Shown here in pieces: positions 1 to 7,296 of a stretch of 21,868 nucleotides of DNA. Source of the stretch: Clostridia bacterium (GTDB taxonomy: Bacteria; Bacillota; Clostridia; Christensenellales; Borkfalkiaceae); the NCBI GenBank assembly GCA_900767885.1, contig CAAGAU010000041.1, forward strand, positions 1 through 21,868. The letters are read 5' to 3'. The notes under the pieces were generated by a model, which searched no databases, had not been told where the DNA came from, and saw only the letters and a program-made list of their open reading frames with translations. Position 1 is the stretch's first letter. Every line of letters begins with the position of its first letter. A program made the position numbers and the translations under genes.

Positions 1-213
1 AAGCTGACCAACATAAAGATAGATGCAAGCAAATATGATGTCTACTCTGTTTTCGGTTATAACATATCTAATAACACTTACACTAATGTTGAAATCAAAG
101 TAAAATCGTTTACTATGTTTGGATATAACGGCGAAGTCATGAGCGACGAAACAATGTTGCGTAAATTGGATGGAGTAACCGTTATAACTGCGGATACAAC
201 CATCGAAGCATAA
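1..213 (+). CDS. 3' end of an unidentified protein (partial)
   Basis: An open frame runs from base 1 to a TAA at 211-213, giving the last 70 residues of a protein whose start lies outside the window. The segment is rich in alternating hydrophobic and polar residues (VYSVFGYNISNNTYTNVEIKV), as in a beta-sandwich. The pattern of a strand followed by NNT.TNVEIKVK..T resembles the small FxLYD-type domains at the C-termini of secreted or membrane-anchored Firmicutes proteins, but this is only a visual likeness. I do not recognise the family. A strong hairpin and 92 bp of non-coding DNA separate it from the next gene, so it probably belongs to a different transcript. Confidence 0.6.
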   Translation, partial: KLTNIKIDASKYDVYSVFGYNISNNTYTNVEIKVKSFTMFGYNGEVMSDETMLRKLDGVTVITADTTIEA

Positions 214-238
214 TTATACAGTAACAAAACAAAAAGCG

Positions 239-271
239 TTGCCGTTGCCGAACGAATATCGGCGACGGCAA
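239..271. terminator. Strong intergenic hairpin, terminator-like
   Basis: The arms TTGCCGTTGCCGA (239-251) and TCGGCGACGGCAA (259-271) form a 13-bp stem with one G.T pair around a 7-base loop. On the + strand no U-run follows directly. On the - strand the stem is followed by CGCTTTTTGTTTT, so the signal reads better as a minus-strand or two-way terminator. It may mark the end of the upstream gene, or be an intergenic palindrome with another role. Confidence 0.4.
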
Positions 272-305
272 TAGCCTATAAAAAACTTTTATTAAACCTT
301 TTATT

Positions 306-1802
306 ATGAAACTGAACTTTGAAGAATACAAAAGCAAGGTCTATGCCTGTTGGACGGGTAAAAACATAGGCGGCACGATAGGTGGTCCTTACGAGGGCAA
401 GCGGGAAATTTTAAACGTAACGGGTTTTACCACTAAGCCGGGCGAAGCTCTGCCTAACGACGATCTCGATCTGCAGCTTGTATGGCTGCACGCGGTCGAA
501 TCCGAGGGGGCAAAAAACATTACAGCCGAGGTGCTCGGCGAGTATTGGCTGTCGTTTATAAGCGGATACTGGAACGAATACGGTATTGCGCACGAAAATA
601 TGTTAAGAGGCATTATTCCTCCTCTTTGCGGCGATTTCGATAACGCCTGGAAACATTCCAACGGCGCATGGATTCGTACGGAAATCTGGGCGACTCTTGC
701 GCCCGGTTATCCCGATCTTGCCGTTCGTTTTGCCATGGAGGACGCAAAAGTCGATCACGGTTCAGGCGAGGGCACTTATGCTGCTGCGTTCGTCGCCGCA
801 ATCGAAAGCGCGGCGTTTGTCGTTTACGACGTAAACGAACTTATTGAAATAGGTTTGTCAAAAATTCCCGAAAACTGCCGTATGGCTCAGACCGTCCGTC
901 TTGTAATAAACTGTTTTAACGAGGGTAAAACGGCTATAGAAACAAGAAATATCGTTCAAAAAGCAAATGCGGATATCGGCGACGGTTGGTTTCAGGCTCC
1001 GTCCAACGTAGGTTTTGTAGTAATCGGCTTGCTTTACGGCGAGGGTGATTTTAAAAAGTCCATGCTTACCGCGCTTAACTGCGGTGACGATACCGACTGC
1101 ACGGCAGGTACAATCGGCTCGATAATGGGCATTATTTACGGCGAAAAGGGGTTACCCAAAGACTGGTGCGAATATATCGGTGACAAAATAGTTACAGGCA
1201 CTATAAACCCGTGCATTGCTTTCCCGTCGGTAAAATCCTGCAAGGAGTTAACCGAAAGAGTTTGTTCGCTCGCGCCCGCCGTTTTGCGCCTTAATTCTAC
1301 TAACGCTTTGAGCGTGGAATTATGCGATAAAACCGAGCTTTCTTCAGACGAAAAAGCCAAATTGCCTTTACCCTACGGTAAAGCGGAAGAAACCGACGGC
1401 ATGCGCGCCTCACTTTTTTCGCTTAAAGAAAACGCGTTTTCTAAAAAAATCGGCTGTATTACGGTTGTTTTAACTTACGAAAGCGGTTTAAAAATCACGC
1501 CGAACGAGGAAAAGACGGTATCGCTTAAAGTTATAAACAACGTAAAAGCGTACGGCAATCTTCCGCACACGGCAAGATTTAAACTTTGGCTGCCCGACGG
1601 CTTTACGGCGGATAAATCGTCGTTCGACGTTTTTGTGCCGCACTGGACGCCGTTTACGCTCGATTGCGCGTCCGACGAAGTCAAAATAAAAATCAAAGCG
1701 GGTGAAGAAATCGACGCGCTGAATGAAATTCTTATAGAAGCAAGCGTAAACGGCAGATATACAAAAGAGTATATCTCGCTCGTGTTCATTGCTGCAATAT
1801 AA
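306..1802 (+). CDS. ADP-ribosylglycohydrolase-family protein with C-terminal beta-sandwich
   Basis: This 498-residue protein belongs to the ADP-ribosylglycohydrolase (DraG/ARH) family of all-helical, Mg-dependent hydrolases. Two metal-binding signatures are visible: NDDLDLQ at residues 51-57, in place of the usual TDDT, and GDDTDC at 260-265, followed by A/G-rich helix sequence (TAGTIGSIMG). The catalytic domain takes up roughly residues 1-310. The rest (about 330-498) is strand-rich with no metal motif and looks like a fused Ig-like domain. No signal peptide is seen, so it should be cytoplasmic. Classic ARH enzymes remove ADP-ribose from proteins or small molecules. Members with this N-terminal motif also occur in carbohydrate loci, and here it sits upstream of glycosidases, so a sugar-derived N- or O-glycoside substrate is possible. 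The ribosome-binding site is weak. The family is certain, the substrate is not. Confidence 0.85.
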   Translation: MKLNFEEYKSKVYACWTGKNIGGTIGGPYEGKREILNVTGFTTKPGEALPNDDLDLQLVWLHAVESEGAKNITAEVLGEYWLSFISGYWNEYGIAHENMLRGIIPPLCGDFDNAWKHSNGAWIRTEIWATLAPGYPDLAVRFAMEDAKVDHGSGEGTYAAAFVAAIESAAFVVYDVNELIEIGLSKIPENCRMAQTVRLVINCFNEGKTAIETRNIVQKANADIGDGWFQAPSNVGFVVIGLLYGEGDFKKSMLTALNCGDDTDCTAGTIGSIMGIIYGEKGLPKDWCEYIGDKIVTGTINPCIAFPSVKSCKELTERVCSLAPAVLRLNSTNALSVELCDKTELSSDEKAKLPLPYGKAEETDGMRASLFSLKENAFSKKIGCITVVLTYESGLKITPNEEKTVSLKVINNVKAYGNLPHTARFKLWLPDGFTADKSSFDVFVPHWTPFTLDCASDEVKIKIKAGEEIDALNEILIEASVNGRYTKEYISLVFIAAI

Positions 1803-1830
1803 TCCGATAAACATAACAGAAAAAAGATTT

Positions 1831-1875
1831 ATGAAAAAAGTCGTTTATTTACCCTTGGACGAAGGACCTTGTAAT
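1831..1875 (+). pseudogene. First 15 codons of a DUF4127-type gene, truncated
   Basis: ATG at 1831 begins MKKVVYLPLDEGPCN, which matches the hallmark N-terminus of DUF4127 proteins (M-K-x-V-Y-L-P-L-D-E-R-P-C-N) with R changed to G. After the Asn codon the match stops abruptly. The frame then reads nonsense until a TAA just after 1950, while a different frame picks up beta-glucuronidase sequence from base 1875. This looks like the left side of a deletion that removed the rest of a DUF4127 gene and the first part of a neighbouring GH2 gene. The family assignment rests on a short motif remembered from the family. Confidence 0.6.
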
Positions 1876-2345
1876 ATCCCTATGCGGAAGAAATTTATGA
1901 TCTTGCCGACAGATACGGAATTCTTGTTATCGACGAAGTGCCTGCGGTCGGCGTAAATCACTGGCCTGATTACACTTTCGGCGAAGGCGGAGCGGATGAA
2001 AAAACTCTTGCGCTTCATAAAGAGCTTTTATCGCTTTTATGGGAAAGAGATAAAAATCATCCGAGCGTTATAATGATCAGCGTCGCTAACGAAGCGGCGA
2101 CGTACGAAGATAAAGCGAGAGATTAAGAAGAATATCAGTGCGAATATCTTGCCGAGTGTTGTCGTGTTTTTGACAATATGCCATACGTTGTAGGTGAGCA
2201 TGTATGGAATTTTGCCGATTTTAAAACTAAAGAAGGTACATTGCGCGTCCGCGGTAACCGCAAGGGAGTATTCACAAAAGAACGGGAACCTAAAGCCGCC
2301 GCATTTTTGCTTAAAAAACGTTGGGAAAAAGATATAAAGAAATAA
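1875..2345 (+). pseudogene. Decayed beta-glucuronidase (GH2), two internal fragments
   Basis: Translating from 1875 gives YPYAEEIYDLADRYGILVIDE, a core segment of GH2 beta-glucuronidase. It continues through RDKNHPSVIMISVANEAAT, which keeps the acid/base Glu of the NE motif (codon 2091-2093), to a TAA at 2124-2126. Directly after this stop, in the same frame, the sequence resumes as EEYQCEYL..., GEHVWNFADF, GNRKGVFT and PKAAAFLLKKRW, the C-terminal part of the same enzyme, ending at TAA 2343-2345. Compared with E. coli UidA, roughly the first 385 residues are missing. About 100 residues between the two fragments are also missing, including the segment with the nucleophile Glu. The in-frame internal deletion itself creates the TAA at the junction. 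The remaining codons carry no other lesions, so decay looks recent. An assembly error is an alternative. It cannot encode an active enzyme. Confidence 0.85.
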
Positions 2346-2466
2346 GTGTGTATAAGAAAGATATGTTTTGTATAATCGGCAATCCGAAAACATTCGGCAA
2401 GAACGTTTATAACGGAATCTCTGTAAATCAACAACTTGACCGCAATTTATTATAAATGGAGAAAGT

Positions 2467-3810
2467 ATGAGTTTAGATAAAAATTTTATTTGGGGCGTTT
2501 CTTGTTCCGCTTATCAGATCGAGGGTGCCGAAAACGAAGGCGGCAGAGGCGAAAGCGTCTGGGACAGTAAGTTTATAAAAGGAAAAACCCTCGGAGATAT
2601 GAACGGAAAAATTGCTTGCGACCATTATCACAGATACAAAGAGGACGTTGCGCTTTTAAAAGACCTCGGTATTAAAAATTACCGTTTTTCCGTTAGTTGG
2701 CCAAGAATTTTCCCGGACGGCACAGGAGATATAAATCCGCAGGGGGTAGAATTCTACAAAAACCTGATCGATGAACTTATAAATGCGCATATAACGCCAT
2801 GGGTTACGCTTTTTCATTGGGATTTACCGCGTAAACTTTACGAAAAAGGCGGTTATCTCAATCCCGAAATAAGCGGTTGGTTTGCGAATTACGCCGAAAA
2901 GGTCGTTGAAATTTTCGGGGCGAGAGTCAGTAATTATATTATCATGAACGAGCCGCAGTGTATAGTCGAAGAAGGGCATTTTTCGGGTACGCATGCGCCG
3001 TTTTTACAACTTTCCAGAAAGGAAACTTTTACCGTTGCCCACAATTTGCTTTTGTGTATGGGCAAAGCGGAAAAGGTAATGCGGAAAGCCGCAAAACACA
3101 AACTTAATATAGGTATCGCTCCGTGTTTTACGCCTATAATGCCGACTAAAGAAGAAGATAAAGAACTTGCGTTAAAATACAACTTTTTGCCGAGCGGAGA
3201 TTTTTGGGACGGATGCTATTTTACCGACGCACTCATAAAAGGCGAGTTTACCGACGACTATAAAGAATGGTTTAAGGAATACGACTATAATCCGTCGGTA
3301 GAAGATATGAAGATAATAAAGAGCGATCTCGATTTCTTCTGCGCCAATTTCTACAGAGGTTTTTATATCGAAAAAACCGCAAACGGAATAAAAAGAAAAT
3401 CCGCTTTGCCTACGGACGATTTTACCGCAACGAACTGGGCAGTCACGCCGGAAGCGGTCGATTATTTAATTGAATATTACTATAACAGGTACAAAATGCC
3501 GATTATTTTATCCGAAAACGGGGTTGCGCTTTCGGAATGGAAAACGCTCGAAGGAGATATACCCGACGATATGCGTATCGATTATATGAAACGCCATATC
3601 GAACGAGTGAAAAAAACGGCGGAAAAATATCCCGTAAAAGGTTATTTCTATTGGTCGTTTACCGATAATTTTGAATGGGCGTTTGGCTATTCGAAACGGT
3701 TCGGGCTTGTTTATGTGGATTATAAAACGTTGGAGCGTATCCCCAAAAAGAGTGCTTACTGGTACAAAAAAGTAACAGAAACAAACTGCGAAGATCTTTC
3801 GAATAACTGA
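2467..3810 (+). CDS. GH1 beta-glucosidase / 6-phospho-beta-glycosidase family
   Basis: This 447-residue protein is a full-length glycoside hydrolase family 1 enzyme, a retaining (beta/alpha)8 barrel. The N-terminal signature FIWGVSCSAYQIEGA lies at residues 8-22, the acid/base Glu is E162 in MNEP, the nucleophile is E350 in LSENG, and the C-terminal aglycone-site segment GYFYWSFTDNFEWAFGY is intact. There is no signal peptide, so it acts in the cytoplasm on imported disaccharides or oligosaccharides. The WAFGYSKRFGLVYVDY end, with the W..GY.KRFG pattern rather than the S.....Y phosphate-binding set, favours a non-phosphorylated beta-glucoside/galactoside over a 6-phospho sugar, but this is a soft call. 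The start is supported by GGAGAAAG just upstream. It is the first intact gene after the decayed glucuronidase and lies 31 bp before the oxidoreductase run. Confidence 0.93.
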   Translation: MSLDKNFIWGVSCSAYQIEGAENEGGRGESVWDSKFIKGKTLGDMNGKIACDHYHRYKEDVALLKDLGIKNYRFSVSWPRIFPDGTGDINPQGVEFYKNLIDELINAHITPWVTLFHWDLPRKLYEKGGYLNPEISGWFANYAEKVVEIFGARVSNYIIMNEPQCIVEEGHFSGTHAPFLQLSRKETFTVAHNLLLCMGKAEKVMRKAAKHKLNIGIAPCFTPIMPTKEEDKELALKYNFLPSGDFWDGCYFTDALIKGEFTDDYKEWFKEYDYNPSVEDMKIIKSDLDFFCANFYRGFYIEKTANGIKRKSALPTDDFTATNWAVTPEAVDYLIEYYYNRYKMPIILSENGVALSEWKTLEGDIPDDMRIDYMKRHIERVKKTAEKYPVKGYFYWSFTDNFEWAFGYSKRFGLVYVDYKTLERIPKKSAYWYKKVTETNCEDLSNN

Positions 3811-3841
3811 TTTGTCGTAAAACTGTTTTGAAAGGTTTATT

Positions 3842-4822
3842 ATGAGAGTAGGTATAATAGGACTTGGAGCGATTTCTCCGCTTCACATAAGGGCAATTTT
3901 AAAGTACGGACAAAAAATAACGGCGATTTGCGACGTGGATTCAGAAAAACGGCAGAAAGTCAATGCCGAGTTCGGACTTAATGCGGAAGAATACGGCGAT
4001 TATAATGCGCTTCTTGCAAGCGGTAAGGTCGACGTCGTTCACGTTTGTACGCCGCACTACCTGCATGCGGAAATAATTTGCACGGCGCTTGGAGCAAACA
4101 TACATGTTCTTTGCGAGAAGCCGCTTGCCATAAATTTTGAACAACTTAACGCTATCGAAAAAGCTGCTAACAATTCTTCTGCAACGCTCGGCGTTTGCTT
4201 TCAGAATCGCTATAATGCTTCGGTGTTGTATCTTAAAGAGTTTTTTAAGGATAAAGAAATTATTGCCGCAAGTGCTAATCTCGTATGGAACCGGGGCAAA
4301 GACTATTATTCTTCGGCAAAGTGGCGCGGAAAAAAGCAATACGAGGGTGGCGGCGTTATGATAAATCAGGCGATCCACTCGCTCGATTTGTTACAGTGGT
4401 TTTGCGGTATGCCTGAAAGCGTTATCGCGCATTGTTCGAACAACTCGCTTCAAGGCGTAATCGACGTCGAAGATACGGCTTTTGGTCGTTTTACGCTTAA
4501 AAACGGGGGTAATTTTATTATAAACGCAACAAATTCAGCGGCGAGCTGTTTTCCGATAGTTCTTATGTTTCAATCAAAAACCGATGCAGTGGAACTTTCG
4601 GGCGATAATCTTATAGTCAACGGCAAGTTCGTTACAAAGTCCGACGGGGCCCCGATTTTCGGCAAAGAAGAATGGGGCGTCGGGCATGATAAACTTATCA
4701 AAGAATTCTATAATTGTCTTGAAAACGGCAAAAAGTTCCCGATTGATTTTTACGAGGCCTCAAAAACCGTAAAACTCATATTAAAAATGTATCAATCAAA
4801 CGGTGAAAAGGTAAATATTTAA
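3842..4822 (+). CDS. Gfo/Idh/MocA-family NAD(P)-dependent oxidoreductase (first copy)
   Basis: This 326-residue protein has the Rossmann start MRVGIIGLGAISPLH with its GxGxxx dinucleotide loop, the family CEKPLAI motif with K93, and the second-half motif INQAIHSLDLL with H179 and D182 in the active site. The family oxidises or reduces hydroxyl groups of sugars, inositols and sugar acids with NAD(P). Its length is slightly short but complete. GAAAGG lies about 8 nt upstream of the ATG. The next gene starts four bases after the stop, so the two are co-transcribed. Context suggests oxidation of a glycoside or amino-sugar derivative, and the specific substrate cannot be read from the sequence. 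It is the first of three family members in this locus. Confidence 0.92.
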   Translation: MRVGIIGLGAISPLHIRAILKYGQKITAICDVDSEKRQKVNAEFGLNAEEYGDYNALLASGKVDVVHVCTPHYLHAEIICTALGANIHVLCEKPLAINFEQLNAIEKAANNSSATLGVCFQNRYNASVLYLKEFFKDKEIIAASANLVWNRGKDYYSSAKWRGKKQYEGGGVMINQAIHSLDLLQWFCGMPESVIAHCSNNSLQGVIDVEDTAFGRFTLKNGGNFIINATNSAASCFPIVLMFQSKTDAVELSGDNLIVNGKFVTKSDGAPIFGKEEWGVGHDKLIKEFYNCLENGKKFPIDFYEASKTVKLILKMYQSNGEKVNI

Positions 4823-4826
4823 AAAA

Positions 4827-5702
4827 ATGAAAAAGATTGTTATTTTAGGTTGTGAAAATTCTCATGCGGATATGTTTCTTGGATTTATGAAGGGAAACGA
4901 AAATTACGCAGATTTGCAAGTGGCGGGCGTTTATAGCGACGATAAAACCGCAGCCGAAAAACTTGCCGAAAAATACGGCGTTAAAGTTATGAGTGCGTAT
5001 GACGAAGCGGTGGGTAGGGTTGACGGTGTAATAGTTACCGCTCGTCACGGCAATAATCATTATAAATATGCCGCTCCGTACATAAAAACAGGCGTGCCTA
5101 TGTTTATAGATAAACCTGTTTCCATTGCAGAAACCGACGCGTTAAAACTTGCGCGCGAATGTAAGGCTGCGGGTGTAAGACTTACCGGCGGTTCTACATG
5201 CGTTCACGATGAACGTGTGCAGACTCTTAAAAACGAGCACGACAATAATAAAGACGGAAAAACTATTTCCGGTTTTATACGGTGTCCTATAAATCTTAAA
5301 AACAGTTATGGCGATTTCTTTTTCTATTCAGAGCACCTCGTCGGTATTATGTCAACCATTTTCGGCTATTATCCCGAAAGCGTAAAGGCGTATAAAAACG
5401 CCGAAAAAATCACCGTCGTGTTCAGATATAAAGATTATGACGTAACCGGTTTATACGTTGACAAAAATAATTTATATTACGCAATGCGTATTGCAGAGAA
5501 CGGCGTACATGGAGAAGAGTTGCCGATAAACGAATTAAATCCATGTTTTAAGATGGAATTCAATAGTTTTTACGGGCTCCTTTGCGGCGAGAAGCAACGC
5601 CTTTCTTACGAAGATTTCATTGCCCCGGTTTTTGTGCTTAATGCAATTCAAAGATCTTTGGACAGCGGCAACGAAGAGAAAATAAATAAATTCGAGGTGT
5701 AG
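4827..5702 (+). CDS. Gfo/Idh/MocA-family oxidoreductase (second, short copy)
   Basis: This 291-residue protein starts MKKIVILGCENSHADMF, a Rossmann strand-loop in which the usual second and third glycines are replaced (GCENSH), and has the IDKPVSI motif with K96 (EKP to DKP). A conserved-type FYSEHLVGIM segment supplies the His in the second half. It belongs to the divergent Gfo/Idh/MocA branch found in sugar-utilisation clusters that often has altered cofactor loops. It is shorter than the family norm (about 330-380 residues), mainly in the C-terminal sheet domain. It starts four bases after the previous stop and is followed by the isomerase gene two bases after its own stop. The altered nucleotide loop makes cofactor use less certain than for the other two copies. 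Confidence 0.87.
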   Translation: MKKIVILGCENSHADMFLGFMKGNENYADLQVAGVYSDDKTAAEKLAEKYGVKVMSAYDEAVGRVDGVIVTARHGNNHYKYAAPYIKTGVPMFIDKPVSIAETDALKLARECKAAGVRLTGGSTCVHDERVQTLKNEHDNNKDGKTISGFIRCPINLKNSYGDFFFYSEHLVGIMSTIFGYYPESVKAYKNAEKITVVFRYKDYDVTGLYVDKNNLYYAMRIAENGVHGEELPINELNPCFKMEFNSFYGLLCGEKQRLSYEDFIAPVFVLNAIQRSLDSGNEEKINKFEV

Positions 5703-5704
5703 TA

Positions 5705-6541
5705 ATGAATAAACTGATATTATCCGCTTTTGCGGACGAATATGCCGATAATCTGAAAGAACAATGTGAGGCGTTGAATAAGTTCGGTATCGAATATATC
5801 GAACTTCGCGGTGTGAACGGTAAAAATATTTCCGTTTTAACAGAAAGCGAAGTAAAAGAAACTAAAAAAATACTTGACTATTACGGTATAGAAGTTTCGT
5901 CGATAGGTTCGCCGCTCGGTAAAATCGATATAAAGGGCGACTTGAACGGGCACTACGAAACGGCGAAAAGGGTATATGAAACGGCAAATATTCTCGGCAC
6001 GAAGAACGTGAGGATATTCTCGTTTTATTCAAAAGAAACGCCGTTTGATAAATGTAAAAGCGAAGTTTATGCGGGGCTTGAAAAACTCGTCGATTTGTCC
6101 GACGATACGGGGCTTACCTTATGCCACGAAAACGAAGCGCGCATTTATGGCGAAAGTCCCGAGAAATGCCTTGAAATAGCCGAATATTTCGGCGGAAGAA
6201 TCAAATGCGTGTTCGACATGGGCAACTTCGTTTTAGACGGTTACGAGCCTTTGTCGGCATATAAACTTTTGTCCGACCATATCGAGTATTTCCACATAAA
6301 AGACGCGTTTTTTACGGGCGCGATAGTTCCCGCGGGCAAGGGCGAAGCCAGGATAAAAGAAATTCTCGACGATTATAAATTAAACGGCGGGAAAGATGCG
6401 TTTATAACTTTGGAACCGCATTTGCAGACTTTTTCTGGGCTTAACGCGCTTGTCGGAAAGAGTTTTGATAACCCATATAAATACGATGACCAAAAAGCGG
6501 CTTTCACGGACGCGGTAGAAAAATTGAAAAGCTTATTATGA
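5705..6541 (+). CDS. Sugar phosphate isomerase/epimerase-family TIM-barrel enzyme
   Basis: This 278-residue protein is of the xylose-isomerase-like / AP-endonuclease-2 TIM-barrel family. The expected divalent-metal ligands are visible at barrel strand ends: E142 (CHENEA), D171 (VFDMGNF), H197 (YFHIKD) and E237 (TLEPH). Members act as ketose epimerases, 2-keto-inositol dehydratases (IolE) or, together with Gfo/Idh/MocA oxidoreductases, as lyases that cleave 3-keto-glycosides. GAGGTG overlapping the previous stop supplies the ribosome-binding site. The gene ends in an ATGA overlap with nagB, implying translational coupling. The start beginning NKLILSAFADEY is typical for the family. The exact reaction is open. 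The adjacent oxidoreductases make the keto-sugar roles more likely than a simple phosphate-sugar isomerase. Confidence 0.9.
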   Translation: MNKLILSAFADEYADNLKEQCEALNKFGIEYIELRGVNGKNISVLTESEVKETKKILDYYGIEVSSIGSPLGKIDIKGDLNGHYETAKRVYETANILGTKNVRIFSFYSKETPFDKCKSEVYAGLEKLVDLSDDTGLTLCHENEARIYGESPEKCLEIAEYFGGRIKCVFDMGNFVLDGYEPLSAYKLLSDHIEYFHIKDAFFTGAIVPAGKGEARIKEILDDYKLNGGKDAFITLEPHLQTFSGLNALVGKSFDNPYKYDDQKAAFTDAVEKLKSLL

Positions 6542-7296
6542 AAACGTTTGTAAAAGATAAATTAGAAGTAAAAATTTTTGAAAACAGAACGCTTATGGGC
6601 GAAGCCGCTGCGAAAGATATTTCGGCTAAGATAAAAGAATTGCTTGCCGAAAAGCAGGAAATCAATATGATATTTGCAGCCGCGCCCTCGCAAAACGACG
6701 TTCTGAAAGCGTTGGTCGAAGATGAAAGTATAGAGTGGAACAGGGTGAACGCCTACCACATGGACGAGTATATCGGTCTTGACAAAAACGCGCCGCAGGG
6801 TTTCGGCAATTTTCTTAAAGCGCATATTTTCGGACTTGTCCCCTTCAAAAGCGTTAATTATATAGATATAACGGCGACCGACCCCGAAAAAGAAGCCGAA
6901 AGATACGGTAAGCTTTTAAAAGCCAATCCGACGGATATCGTCGTAATGGGTATAGGCGAGAACGGACACATAGCGTTTAACGATCCGGATGTTGCCGATT
7001 TCAACGATAAAAAGGTTGTAAAACCCGTTAAACTCGACGAAATTTGCCGCAATCAGCAAGTGAACGACGGTTGTTTCAAGGCGATCGACGAAGTGCCTAC
7101 GCACGCAATGACTTTAACCGTTCCTACTCTTGTAGCCGCTCCGTGGCTGTTCTGTATAGTTCCCGCGGCAACTAAGGCAAAAGCGGTTTATGAAACTATA
7201 AACGGCAGTATAGACGAGCATTGCCCCGCGAGCATTTTAAGAACGAGAGATAACGCAAAATTATATCTCGACGATAAGAGTTCGGCGTTGTTATGA
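6538..7296 (+). CDS. nagB: Glucosamine-6-phosphate deaminase-like protein (NagB family)
   Basis: This 252-residue protein of the NagB/6-phosphogluconolactonase fold would convert glucosamine-6-phosphate to fructose-6-phosphate and ammonia. Visible motifs are the phosphate-binding FAAAPSQNDVL loop, HMDEYIGL with the proton-shuttling Asp, and GIGENGHIAFNDP around the catalytic His. Compared with classical NagB (GHIAFNEP) the acidic residue after Asn is Asp rather than Glu, and the SQ in the first loop replaces the common SG/TG. Both mark a recognisable Firmicutes subfamily whose substrate may not be strictly GlcN6P. The start overlaps the isomerase stop (ATGA) and the stop overlaps nagA's start (ATGA). 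Adjacency to NagA, which would make its substrate, supports the deaminase role. Confidence 0.87.
   Translation: MKTFVKDKLEVKIFENRTLMGEAAAKDISAKIKELLAEKQEINMIFAAAPSQNDVLKALVEDESIEWNRVNAYHMDEYIGLDKNAPQGFGNFLKAHIFGLVPFKSVNYIDITATDPEKEAERYGKLLKANPTDIVVMGIGENGHIAFNDPDVADFNDKKVVKPVKLDEICRNQQVNDGCFKAIDEVPTHAMTLTVPTLVAAPWLFCIVPAATKAKAVYETINGSIDEHCPASILRTRDNAKLYLDDKSSALL

Noticed and set aside
2371..2376. TATAAT upstream of the GH1 gene as a promoter
   Set aside because: No acceptable -35 hexamer at 16-19 bp spacing and no extended -10 (TGn). It may be chance in an AT-rich gap.
2037..2434. Minus-strand frames over the glucuronidase remnant
   Set aside because: The + strand shows unmistakable GH2 sequence on both sides of the internal stop, so the opposite frames are by-products.
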